A stretch of 64,000 bases of DNA. Origin: Gyrodactylus bullatarudis (Eukaryota > Platyhelminthes > Monogenea > Gyrodactylidea > Gyrodactylidae). The stretch covers positions 105,919 through 169,918 of the forward strand of contig SSNU01000073.1 of assembly GCA_012064415.1 (NCBI GenBank). The letters run 5' to 3'. Positions 22,550 to 33,757 of this stretch are shown here, piece by piece (position 1 is the stretch's first letter; each line of letters starts with the position of its first letter). The position numbers and the translations under genes were made by a program. A model generated the notes under the pieces. It ran no database searches, had not been told where the DNA came from, and saw only the letters and a list, made by a program, of their open reading frames with translations.

Positions 22550-25500
22550 CTTAATTAAATATACGCAGTTTATTTTACTGTTTTGATCTAGGAACAAAAT
22601 CCTTTCGTATCCTATCTAAAATTCAACAGGAACTAAATTTTGTGGTTGAAACACAATATCAAGTTTGCTTTCAAGTAATGACGAGAATATTTGATATAAT
22701 TCAGGCGTAGAGAGAAGAGGGGGTTAATTTACCACATCCATCACGGAGGTACTACTGTATTTTCATTTTCCTTTAGTCTAGTTTTTTCTAAAAAAAATTA
22801 GTGCGGCTTTATTTCAGTTTCTTGATCTCAATAATACAATATAATAATTCAAGATACTCATATGAGAAGTAAGTGTTACGCCAATAAGGAACAATTTTTT
22901 CTATGGTTTATGTTCAAATTGTTAATAGTTCTTGCTCTTAGTTCTTCAAAGACAGAGTGAGAACTTCATTTAGAATATTTCAAAAGATCAAATCTGTTTC
23001 TAATCAGATATCTTTTCAAAAAGTAATATTATGTCAGAATCAATATTTTCACTGATATATCAGATATATTTAAGATTTTTTATTTTGAGAATTAAAGTCA
23101 AATTTAAAAAAAATAACAAAAAACTTCGCCTTGATTAAAATAATGAGATGCAAGAATATTTCACATTTGAAGGATAATAGTAATCACATTTTCAATGTAT
23201 GAAATGTATATTATACACATAGGTATAGAAAAGAGGGGTCTTGAATTCAGAATAGGAATACTTAAAAATATTATGGTGTTAAATATTCAACTTTAATAAA
23301 TTCCTGTGTCTCCTATAACTTTTATTATTCCTGAACGATTTCTAAAATTTAGAGAATGAAATTCAGTCATTTTCACACATGATGACTCGAGATAAATTTA
23401 TTCTATCACGGATGTTTGCTTTTATACCTTTCTGCCTCATAATCACGATCCATGAGCGTTGACCAATAAAAATTAAGCATCTTTTCCCCTAAACTTTTCC
23501 TTGAAGCTTTCTCACTGACCCATTTAGAATTTCTGTTTCTTAACGTAAAATTAAAATGTATAGATCATTGAAAGAAGAATTTTATCCTCTATCTATTGCA
23601 TTAAAAATTGTAATAATATCTCATGTTTTATGCAAAATATTTTGCCTCCTAATATAATATATAGTAATGTATATGTTACCGTATAAACCCTGAATCAGTA
23701 AATCTCTAGATTTACTAGTACAAAGCCTGAATCAGTACAAAGTTAGTATAAAGCCTAAAATTCAGTCTTTGTACTAAATTTGTACTAGAATAATATATCA
23801 TGTATACTTTTCATCATATTTGTATATGACATGGTGTATTAAGCTTATACCAGACAAAGTATTCTATACTATACATAGGGTTAGGATATATGATTGACTT
23901 GAATTAATTTCTCATTTAAAGGAGGAGGGGGATTCACACCCAGTCCTCGTTTAGGATTGACAAAGTCATATACAATGATTAATATTCGGTATAAGTCTTA
24001 GGTTCTGTTCATGAAAATTTGACTGAAAATAATCATACTGCTGAAAATTTATTGAATATTTATTGATTAACCTCTTACGTTTAGAGTTTCCTCATGATTG
24101 AGTTTAGAGGATGGTCTACTTATATAGATAATTGTCCAAGGATTATTGACAAAAGTTAACTGTAGTAATTTGAGCAGTAAAACTTCGTGCCATCAAAATT
24201 TTCCGTTGTTGAATTTATAATTTTATATTCTTATTATTACTCTTATTATTTTTCGAGTATTACATTGCATTTTAACAACTCATTGGTACTTAAATACATT
24301 TTTTGATTGCATTTTAATAAAATTATACTTCATAGATACTCATATGAAACGTTAGTGCCAAACATATTATCATATGAATGAATATATATATGAGTTGAAT
24401 ATGGAAATAAATGAATTTCATATGCATCATCGGTTTAGAAATAAGTTTTGTGAAAGATGGTCTTTCACAAGAGAAATATATTTTGTTTTTTCTACTATTT
24501 AGCTCTCGATTTGAAAATTATCTTAAAATTTTGAACAATCTCTCATTTAATATATGTAAAATTATGAAGTATTTGAAGGACATTGTAAAAAATAAATATC
24601 AGATCATTGTACGAGCTGAACCAATTCTATTGAAACAGGTAGAACCTTCTTAAAGTAAAATAATATTTATCGAGCTGGTAGACTAAGGAGAGCGCAGACT
24701 GGAATGAGGGTTCTAGAGGATTTATTCAAAGAAGAAGCTGTACAAACAGGTGAACGACAGCTCAGTTAATAATGTTTACAGCGAAATTCATTCCAATTTA
24801 TAGTACGACAAATTCTAAATTTAAAGGTTATTTTGAAATGGCAGAAATATATACCTTACCCGATTATTTCGAGTATTATCAACCAAAAATTACTACCCTA
24901 AATTAAATTTCTTCTCTTTTCTCAAACTTATAAATTTTTCATTAACTAGAATTGTTTTATAAGCTATGAGAAAGAAATGTATTAAACTACTATTAAGATG
25001 GAAAATTATTCATGGCTGATCTAAGGTCCTAAATTAATAATTCTAGATCTCTAATTTTCACTTTTTTACTAATCAAGAAATTTCAAATGCTATGTTTTTA
25101 TTTTTAATATCGACAATAAGCATATGAAAACCTGAAAAAAATTTGAATAATTCTAAATCAATATAAAGAAGAAAATTCGATCTTTTTCTTGGTTAAAATG
25201 ATTAAACATTTTTTGAAAATAATTATTAAATTTATTTTCTGACTTTCTAAATACCAAAGAAAATAAAAATATTACTCTTAACATTAATCTTCTTTCTCTT
25301 CATCAAAAAAAAGATTCTGTAATCTAGATTCAAAAACCATGATAAGTATTTTAGATTCATTCAGCTCAAAGTATGAAAAGCTATTCAAAAAATAAATTTC
25401 GGACCTCAGATGACTCATATATAATTCAAATCTAGTTTATAAAGTTATTTTTATTGCTATCAATAAGCAAATCTATGGAGTTAGAGAAAAGAGAGAAATG

Positions 25501-25990
25501 TAATTCAGTCTAGAAAAAACGTTAAAAATTGTTCATTTTCAGTCAATCGACTCGAGAGTATGTTTATATTTACATGAAGAAATACGATTTCAATCAAGCT
25601 TAAGATTTAAACTAAATTTTCAAATTGATTATATATTCATGGGTACTTGATAGAGGTCAGGATCTAATTTCATATCTGCATTTTAAACTCGAAGTGGATC
25701 TAGATTTTTGATCATCAATGAGATTTCAAGTTTAAGTCTCTATTGGGTTATCAGTTCCTTAACCTGTAAATTATTCAAATTCGTAAAATAAGTATAAATC
25801 TAGGTAATATATCATTTCTGATTTTTTCTCCAATTTGCTGACATTTTATTAAATTCAAACCAACCTGATAATATATCAGTTTAAAGAAGAGGTGAATTTA
25901 TAGCCTTATTTTTAGATAAAAACATATTTTGCAATGGTACATCTGTTAGATTCTAAACTCATATGGAAGGTTAGAAAACAACAAGCGTAT
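22550..25990. other. Long AT-rich stretch, little structure
   Basis: About 23690-23960 resembles the left arm of the 20797-21446 element. At 24680-24775 a short open frame reads AGRLRRAQTGMRVLEDLF; I do not recognise it. Otherwise nothing is supported. Confidence 0.45.
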
Positions 25991-25995
25991 ATTTT

Positions 25996-26036
25996 GAGTG
26001 ATAAACGTTGTATTTCGCCGGGTCTCTTCATGCTCT
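25996..26036 (-). ncRNA. Decayed hammerhead motif of the PLE pLTR type
   Basis: Identical layout to 11099-11138 (GACCCGGC stem II, GAA, AUA/UAU stem III, C, ACUC), but the core begins AUGAAGA rather than CUGAAGA and stem I ends in GAGC. The invariant C3 is lost, so cleavage is not expected. Confidence 0.6.
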
Positions 26037-26099
26037 ACCCCGGTTAACGTATAAATACTATTAAAATGCTCTATTTGGGACCTTCCATTGGTTTATTTT

Positions 26100-26415
26100 G
26101 GTATCACGACTTTTCTCGAAAGGGTGACGAACTGGTTGTAAAATTCATCTCTTGATCTGCTAAATACTTTTGCCTTTTGAAAAAGTTGTAAATTTGTATT
26201 TCCCCACTGTATCTTTCTCGTTTTCTTTTGGTTTTTGAGTAGTTTTTCCTTTCTCTCTTACCACTTATTATTGGTTGACTTCTTGTAGAATCTACAATGT
26301 AGATTTCGAAGAGCAAACAAAGGAGAAAACTAATGTGGTTTGGTGTACTAGGATGTTGAAAAAAATAGAGGGGATCTGTCTGTATGTTAATGCTAAATTT
26401 TCCTTTTCTACGCAT
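26100..26415 (-). pseudogene. Penelope-like ORF C-terminal tail
   Basis: A 103-codon frame contains RSQPIISGKRERKNYSKTK and KRERYSGEIQI. This lines up with SQPVISDKRRGKGCPTTRG and KRLSGQLQI at 54110-54230. The same 3'-UTR block (a CCAATGGAAG-like element) and hammerhead follow at both loci, so I read it as the end of a PLE ORF rather than an independent gene. The strongly basic tail may bind nucleic acid (inference). Confidence 0.65.
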
Positions 26416-26649
26416 ATTGCCTATTAAATGAATGTGGATGCGGATTTATTCTTATGAATTCCTTTTAATCATCCACTGAGCATTGTAAATTCACATGATC
26501 AATCAAAATTTCATCAGCTTTCTGATGCTATGAGTTTTCCAATATTCTATAATTTTTTTATTTTATTATTTCAAGTTATTTCACGAAAAGAATTATTTCA
26601 TATGATAGAGAAAAAAGATGTCTTTATATCTATTGAAATCAAATATAAG

Positions 26650-26704
26650 AAAAACTCATTCCTTGAGCGTTTATAGGCAATATTGTAGAGCTTGATAAAA
26701 AATA
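26650..26704. repeat. 55-bp direct repeat, left flank of the Merlin element
   Basis: Matches 28513-28567 in the same orientation with one mismatch. It begins AAAAACTCATTC and ends CTTGATAAAAAATA. Far longer than the 8-9 bp duplication known for Merlin. Confidence 0.95.
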
Positions 26705-28510
26705 GCATTGTACTTTCCCGGACAACGAACCAAAGGGTTAGGGTGGTATATTCGGTATACAAAATTGTATATGCAGGGAAGAAATTTAAATACGGGAGGA
26801 GGAGCCTTTTTTTGAATAATTATTATTCATCCTAAAATTAATTAATTTCAAGACTTTAAGTTGTTGATATCTCAGGTTTAAAATGAGATATTTTAGAATT
26901 TCAAAGTGCTATCCGGTGCTAAATTGAGCACTTTACAAGATGGTATAATTTTCAAAGACCTAGAATGAAAACTAGAGACGAAATTTTCAAATAAAAAATA
27001 ATGGTTATATTTAAACAAATTCTAGAGCTCTGATTAATATATTAGCTCTTGAATTTGCTGTGAAAGATTGCGAATTGTAGCGTCCCTCAAAAAGTTTAAT
27101 ACGTCTGTTCAGATGCGCCAGGGATGTTCCTTTAGCAATCTCTGAGTTTAGGCTTCTCAACATTCGTTCTACAGTGTTCGTGTGGGCACCAGTGAACGGA
27201 TTAACGAAATGATGCTTATGGTTCACTGTGTCATGTAGATAACCAAAGTTTTCTATACCTCGATAACCTCGCCATTTATCTGTTACGATCCTCGAGCCAG
27301 GCACTATTGATCTGCGAATAAAGTCATTGAGAACCTCTCTTGGTCTGGAAGTTACCACTTGAAGCCTCACTTGTCTGGTTTCCTTACAGAAAGCCCCAAG
27401 AAGTGCTGATAAGCTAATACCCGTCCTCTGTGATATTTTCTTTTGAAAAGGTGTGACTCGTCAACTTCAACTGTCATACCAACTCCTCCTATCAATTCTG
27501 TGTTTCCATTGTAAGCGAGAATCCTTTCATCGAACATCTTTCCGTACTTAATTATAGTCTTGGCTGAGACCTTGGTTTGATCTTCTGATTCAAGAACAGT
27601 AATTTTATTCACATAATGATACATTATCTGAAATATTTTATGCATAGGAGCATTTGCTTCTACGATAGAAAAAATAGATTAGTAAAAGAGGCTTATAAAA
27701 TTCATAAGTTAACTAACTGTAAAAGATAGAGCCAATGAATAGTGAAATTTTGCGCCTACACTGCATACACTGATGCTTCTACTCTTCGGCTAGTTTCTTT
27801 GGTATCATTAAGCCATTTGGACATCCATCACAGCGTTTTGAACGGAACCGAATGAGACTCTCTCGTTTCGCTAATTCAAAAGCCTCTTCATTAGTCCTTG
27901 TCAAAAGATCTTGTACTTGGAGCATCTTGTAATGAGGAACACTGTGGATCAGTGGTTTCCAGGTCCACTGATATTCATAGTGGTATAACTCAATACTATT
28001 GTGTCAACAATTCCTGTTGAGTTAATTTTTTCATACAACTATTCAACTCTTGCTCAGATACAAAAACTAAATATTTCCAAGGCAGCAAGCCCTGAACTCT
28101 TTATTTTTCAAAGGTTAAGCCTCTTATTCTTGAATTCATTGCAGATATTAAGCCTTTTAGTCTTTTCATTGTTTAATATCAAACCATCTGTGATTGCTAT
28201 TCTTAGAATTAAAATGGTTTGAAAATATCGTCTTCCTCTAGTTTTCATTCTAGATCTTTGAAAATTATACCATCTTGTAAAGTGCTCAATTTAGCACCGG
28301 ATAGCACTTTGAAATTCTAAAATATCTCATTTTAAACCTGAGATATCAACAACTTAAAGTCTTGAAATTAATTAATTTTAGGATGAATAATAATTATTCA
28401 AAAAAAGGCTCCTCCTCCCGTATTTAAATTTCTTCCCTGCATATACAATTTTGTATACCGAATATACCACCCTAACCCTTTGGTTCGTTGTCCGGGAAAG
28501 TACAATGCTA
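26703..28510 (-). mobile_element. Merlin (IS1016-like) DNA transposon
   Basis: Near-perfect inverted termini of about 290 bp (26703-26995 and 28218-28510) begin TAGCATTGTACTTTCCCGG. They enclose a minus-strand transposase of the Merlin/IS1016 type. Total length is 1.8 kb. The near-identity of the TIRs, set against a stop and a frameshift in the transposase, suggests either gene conversion between TIRs or movement in trans. Confidence 0.9.
27011..27925 (-). pseudogene. Merlin transposase, one intron, one stop and one frameshift
   Basis: Exon 1 (27925-27718) starts MLQVQDLLTRTN and holds a zinc-ribbon-like Cys pair (CDGCPNGLMI, then CMQCRRKISLF). A TAG at 27779-27781 interrupts it, in a position where relatives have Trp. 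A 58-nt GT-AG intron (27660-27717) follows. Exon 2 continues APMHKIFQIMYHYV and carries the DDE triad of the family: VEVDESHLFKRKYHRGR, IVTDKWRGYRG and HTNTVERMLRSLN. A one-base frameshift lies near 27400, between VLAYQ and LGAFCKETRQV. Family members cleave at TIR ends. With the stop and shift this copy is not expected to make a full protein unless they are sequencing errors. Confidence 0.88.
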
Positions 28511-28512
28511 CC

Positions 28513-28567
28513 AAAAACTCATTCTTTGAGCGTTTATAGGCAATATTGTAGAGCTTGATAAAAAATA
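28513..28567. repeat. 55-bp direct repeat, right flank of the Merlin element
   Basis: Second copy of 26650-26704; two extra C bases separate it from the TIR. Confidence 0.95.
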
Positions 28568-28589
28568 ACATCTAAGTTTCCCCATGAGC

Positions 28590-28660
28590 ATTCCTCAATT
28601 CTGATTGGTCCTTACAGAGAACCAATGATATTCGAGTGAAATTTGCCCTATATAAACGGA
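28590..28660 (+). promoter_or_regulatory. Promoter-like cluster: CCAAT boxes and TATA box
   Basis: ATTGG at about 28598 and CCAAT at 28622 precede TATATAAA at 28649-28656. The spacing is typical of an RNA polymerase II core promoter. The downstream frame (28643-28909) is unrecognised, so this may be a retroelement promoter fragment. Confidence 0.35.
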
Positions 28661-30130
28661 GAAGACTTGGTATCTCTTCTCACTTTACAGGACTTTCACA
28701 TTTATTTATGTATTGGTTTAAATATATACTATTCAATCATTAAGCTTAACTGTATTATATTGATTGGAGAATCATGTCATATTCATCTATATCAAGAAAT
28801 TAGATATGATGAAAAATGTGAAATAATTATTAGCAAACTAAATTTTTATTTTTTTCAGACCGACCAAACAAAAGTATTTTTTATATTTTATAATAACTTT
28901 CATGTATAATATTCACTTACATATTCAGTATGATTTGAATTATCCTTTAATTTTAGGAGATTCAAGAGGTAAGTCAGGATACGATGAAATTCAAACATAT
29001 TAGCCTTAGTACGAACTAATTATCTTTTGTAGAATAGATTTGAAAGATGAATAATAATAATAATATCTTCAAATGTCATCAAGAATATTACAGTGAACTT
29101 CCTAAAAAATAGTATATAAAGAAGAGGAACTGACTAAAATATTTTAACCCCTCTACTAATGAGTAATGAGACGAATTTAAGATTTTTTCTCACAAAGTCA
29201 ACCCACCATTCGATGCAAAATCAAAAGCAGTTGTGATCCAACTCGAAATCGGTCTTGGATTTTTTAAAATCATTCCAATTTTTTTGAAAACTCACTTGAT
29301 AATGGGTCTTTCATTTAATAAACCCATTGATATTGGTCTCCAATATTTATTCTCACAACGAGAAATAGAAAGAAGGGGGTCTGTTATACGATGACTCAGT
29401 GAAAAAGAGTATGACGTAGTTCTTTGCTTTGGTAAATAGAGAATTTTCGTGGAAACGAATTTTCGTTTTGATTTTTTAAAGAAATTGAAATGAGTTGAAA
29501 AAATCTTCGACTGATTTAGAGTTGGTAACAACTGCTCTAAAGCAATATTTCGGATTGGAAATTACCCAGCTGACTCAACTTTTGATTTTGCATGGTGTTA
29601 AATTGAATAAGTTTGGATCCAAAAAAGTGAACTCTGTTATTTTTAGATATGAATTAGAAAATCATTCTGGTAATAGAGAACTTGACTTAGATGACACAAT
29701 TTTTTTTCATTTATATCCGGCCAGTGTGATATTCTGATGAGAATCGGTAAAATATAGCTTGTATACTGAATATTAATTTCTTTTCTAAATCCTCTCTTTG
29801 ATTTTTTTTCATAGAATCTTATATAATTTGTATTAAGTTATAACGATATAAAATCATATGAAGGATTGTAACCAGGTAAGACTAATCTCATTATTCGATG
29901 AATAAAGTTAAAAAATATTTTTATTGAATAAAAAAATATTATATTTGAAGAAAAAACGTCCAATTTCATGAAGGTCAGGAGAGGCTAAACTCGATTTATG
30001 AGTCATTTGGCTTGAAAATTCTTTGAGATTTTCGACAAAATAAGCAAATGCCATGAAAGAGTTGGTATCTAGATGATACATTTTTGGTCCTGGATCAGAG
30101 CAAAGATATTGATTAAATCCTTTAAAATCT
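28661..30130. other. No recognised gene
   Basis: Frames at 28643-28909 and 29495-29737 (80 codons) have no domain I recognise. No repeat structure stands out. Confidence 0.4.
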
Positions 30131-30143
30131 AAATTCGGTATGT

Positions 30144-30830
30144 ATGTCACTTAATTTCCTAGATGTTCTGGTCACCAAAAGTAGCGAAATTGCCCAGACG
30201 AGTATTTATAGGAAATGGTTAGTTCCTTTACATTTCATGCACTTTATGAGCTTCAGTCCAGTTTGCCAGAAGAAAAGTCTAGTAAGAAATGAATTTTTGA
30301 AAATCGAAAGATTATCTTCGGAAGCCAACAAAAGCAAAGACAGATTGATTCTGAAAAAAACTTCTAATGTCATATGGTTATCCTGAAGCTTTTATCGATA
30401 AGCACTCGAACCTGAGATCAAAAGCTGAGAAAGAATTTGATGAATTGATTCCGATTTATTCGAATTTGCCTTTCAAAAGGGACGCAGAACATCAAATCTT
30501 GAATAAAGAACTGTTCGAGATTACAAAAATGACGTTTCCTGGTCACAAACGACATATTTTATCAAAAACAACAAAATTAATTCCTGACCTAAACAAAGAT
30601 CCAGTGCCCTGGTTGGAAAAGAAAGGATTGATTTATCTTTTCAAATGTAAATGTGGATCTGCGTCGGCCAAACAGTGAGACCTGTGAAGGCGCGAATAAA
30701 GGAGCGTCTGAGAACGGGAAACCTTGGGTCGGCGGGACAAGAACATCTAACGGCAACAAATCACACTGCTGATGTGAGTAATTTGAGTTTCTTGTTCCAA
30801 GTGGCTGTTGTACTGTGAGAGAAAAAGTCC
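30144..30830 (+). pseudogene. Penelope-like RT thumb, linker and GIY-YIG, frameshifted
   Basis: In order: LNFLDVLVTKSSEIAQTSIY (palm end), a frameshift, SYGYPEAFIDKHSN (thumb), IYSNLPFKRDAEHQ, EITKMTFPGHKR (linker), LIYLFKCKCGSA (GIY half), then in another frame VGQTVRPVKARIKERL, QEHLTATNHTADVSNLSFLF (YIG half and end of domain). It is the closest relative of the 8935-9455 fragment and shows what that copy lost. Two frameshifts at least; no full RT upstream. Confidence 0.85.
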
Positions 30831-31063
30831 TGGGGAAGGCCTAAGCCCATTATATCAAAGTACACAAGCCTGATGTAAACAAAAGGAACTAGCTACACAA
30901 TTCGGTCTTACAGGTTAGAAGAAAAAACGAACAAGAAAAAGTTATTAGCAGAGAGTCCTGTTGCTAGCTAAACCCAAATTGCAGAGAACAATGTAGTTAA
31001 TCCAATCCTTTGTGACATCCTTGATTTTCCATTTTGAGATATAGAACTCTGACGAAAATTTTG

Positions 31064-31429
31064 TCAGACAACACATCGGCATTTGGCTATATAGAATATT
31101 TCGCCAAGCATCTTTCCAAGGCTTTTATTATTTTTGCACAGCTTCACTCTTTCTGCTAGTAAAGCCTTGAATTTAGCTTTAATACGTTTGTCAGAAACAA
31201 CCGGTATCGTGAGATTCTCATAGGGCATCTTTAATTTTTTCACAAGGTTGGACAGCACATCATCTTTAACTTTCGGAGAGTTGCTTGTTCCAACATGGAA
31301 GCAGTAATCGTTGTAAATATCTCCTTTGGTTGCAAACTTCAAATCATCATAGTTAACAGGCTTCATAAGCTCGGAATTAGTTTTCAAAGAACACATTGAA
31401 TTTTTGAAATAATATCCAAATACAAACAA
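31064..31429 (-). CDS. Unrecognised 121-residue open frame
   Basis: The frame contains KDDVLSNLVKKLKMPYEN, IPVVSDKRIKAKFKALLAER and ends near MLGEIFYIAKCRC. The ending resembles a motif (hydrophobic-FDIA-x-CKC) that I associate with uncharacterised proteins repeated in invertebrate genomes, often next to mobile elements; that link is from memory and not certain. No start context, intron or partner gene is clear. It lies between a PLE relic and the pogo element. Confidence 0.35.
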   Translation of the reverse strand: MFVFGYYFKNSMCSLKTNSELMKPVNYDDLKFATKGDIYNDYCFHVGTSNSPKVKDDVLSNLVKKLKMPYENLTIPVVSDKRIKAKFKALLAERVKLCKNNKSLGKMLGEIFYIAKCRCVV

Positions 31430-31538
31430 ATCTAGTAATATTTAAGAAAGGTTTTGTAAATACCAATATTATAAATGTAATTAATTCTAACTGCAAGAAT
31501 ACGATTATTAATTGTTAATTATTCATGAATTTGAAATA

Positions 31539-32137
31539 CACTAAACTTCCTAGAAAATGTATTATCCGAAAAATAATCGGTCAAAAAAATTCTGCCTGCT
31601 TACTCACAAGTACGACCATTAAATTTCAAAAATATTTTTTGAACTTAATGTTTGAACTTAACTTATTCTAAAGTGTCAAATGAGGCCTAAACTTCATGAT
31701 AAATTAATGAAATTCTGTATTTTGGCTAATAAGAGTATGCTCTTGCTTCCAAACCTCTTTTCATAATTCTAGCACCCTTTATAAGCGAGTTGATTTTTTT
31801 TCGTACTACGTCTAAAAAAGTAACTCTATCGGAGGCAGAATGAAAAGTTGTTTCTTTTGGTCAATTTTCATGCACCAATACCATAATCGGTGAAAACTAG
31901 ACGAGTTTAAAGCTGATATGATCGGGAATTTCGTTTTTGATTGAAAATCGAAAAAATATTCATTTCTAAGCTGAATTTAGTTACAGACCCCCGTTTTTTT
32001 CTTACGATGACTTAATCGAAAGATAGCTTGTGAGCCCTGCAATGTAGGGAGACCCCCGTCCTTATTTTACTTTAACGTTGAGGTTCACTGTTGAACAATG
32101 TTGAAAATTGTTAGTAGACCCCCTTATTCACTCTAAC
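31539..32137 (+). repeat. Left TIR of the pogo-like element (599 bp)
   Basis: Inverse of 33758-34356. It contains several G-rich/C-rich runs (GACCCCCGT, GACCCCCTT, GACCCCCGTC) spaced near the inner end that could be transposase binding sites (inference). Confidence 0.93.
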
Positions 32138-32202
32138 CTTTTAACATTCGTTGAATTGACCAATCATTGAATTCAATGATTTAATTTTATCATCTGATTA
32201 CA

Positions 32203-33707
32203 ATGCCTCTCATTTTTCACTTCTCATTCATGGTATACACAAGAAGACTTTCTCTCAGGGATCAAATGAAGATCATGGATCTTAAGAACCGTGATGTGAG
32301 TCATGAAGAAATAGCGAATCAAAGGCAATGTACAGTGTACCAAGTTGTTTCCGCAATTAGAAAGTTCACTCGGCTTACACCTCATGAATGCATTGAAATA
32401 GGACTTATCAATTTTTGTAATCGTGTTAAGAAAGGTTTGAAATTCCAAGATTTGATGAATGAGGTTCAGCATTTGTCAGCGTCACATGGTGTACCGGCAG
32501 GAAAAGGATGGATAAGGAAGTTCCTCAAGAAATACCCTGATTATTATTCGAGAACAGTAAGCTCATTTTCGTTATTGTACCATAGGTTATTCCAAACACA
32601 TCCCTCACCATAAAAGAAAAACTTGAGATAGCTTCCCATGCTCAGGTCGATGGTATTGAATCTACTGCTGCCTGCTATGATCTTTCCAAACGGCAAGTCA
32701 GAACATATGTAATGAATCAGGAGGCATTACAAGAAGCTTCTATTCGAAGAGATGTATCTTGTAAGCAAATTAATCCTGGTGTAAGATTTAGAAATGCCGA
32801 ACAAGCTGCCTTGAATTTGATCAATGCAAAAAGAAACAGGGTCGAGCCTCAAATTGTTAGAAGAATCGACTGTAAAGAGCACATCGATAAATTCAAACTT
32901 ATGCTAGAAGGTGATGAGTTCAAAGTATCAGAGGGCTGGATGAGAAGTTTCATGAGAAGAAATAATTTAAAAACTCATCGAACACATGGTATGGCCGCCT
33001 CTGTTGATACCCAAAAAATTGAAGATTGGGTTATAGGAAATAGACATATATTTCTCAGTTATGAACCTCAGGATATTTATAACTGTGACGAGACGGGTTT
33101 AAACTATCTTGATGAGGGTAGAACAACTCTCGATCTCTCAACCAGCTTCATCAAAGGAACCAAGGTCAAAAAAGAAAGGATCACAATATTATTGTGCTGT
33201 TCACTAATTGGTGAAAAATATAAACCTTTATTTATTGGTAAGTTTAATTTTGAAAATTATACAATTATCTATCATCACTAATTATCATTTTATGTAGGAA
33301 AATCCAATCGACCACGATGCTTCCGAGGAGAAATACCAGAAAATTACACCGGACAACGGAATGCTTGGGTCGACCAAACCATCTTCCAAAAATGGTACCA
33401 TGATTTTTCCAATTGGGTTGGTCATCGTCGAGTCTTGCTATTACTTGATAATTGCAGACCTCATTTGAACATTAGAGAAAGGCCGAACGTTAGACTATTA
33501 TTTCTTCCACCAAATACGACGGCGTTGTCCCAGCCATTAGATAGTGGTGTGATTAATGAGATGAAGCTAAATTATAAAAAGCAACTCATATCCTATGGTG
33601 CAAAACCGGACATATCAAGAGTAATAACTATGGCTACAAGGGCGTGGATGAGTATTCCAAGTGAAAATATGAGAAATTATTTTAGGCAGCTATCTTATGT
33701 AAACTAA
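32203..33707 (+). CDS. Pogo-like (DDD) transposase with two tandem CENP-B-type DNA-binding modules
   Basis: Exons 32203-32556, 32586-33237 and 33298-33707 join in frame to 471 residues. A start at 32230 (MVYTRRLSLRDQ) is equally possible. Exon 1 holds a Psq-like helix-turn-helix (RDQMKIMDLKNRDVSHEEIA) and a CENP-B-like helical half (KKGLKFQDLMNEVQ, GWIRKFLKKYP). Exon 2 opens with a second Psq-like unit (IKEKLEIASHAQVDG) and a second CENP-B-like half (GDEFKVSEGWMRSFMRRN). The catalytic core follows: YNCDETGLNY, LLLDNCRPHL and LPPNTTALSQPLDSGVI, with 30 residues between the last two Asp residues. Intron 2 (33238-33297, 60 nt) is a normal GT-AG intron. The exon 1/2 junction needs a GT-AG intron of only 29 nt. 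The protein would bind the TIRs in the nucleus and cut and paste the element. Confidence 0.85.
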
Positions 33708-33757
33708 ATTTTGAATAAAAATTTCTTTTAAAAAATCATGAGTCATGAAATTTTTAT

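Noticed and set aside
29725..29760. Hammerhead at CTGATGAG near 29736
   Set aside because: The GAAA core is missing (GTAAA instead) and no stem I or III forms.
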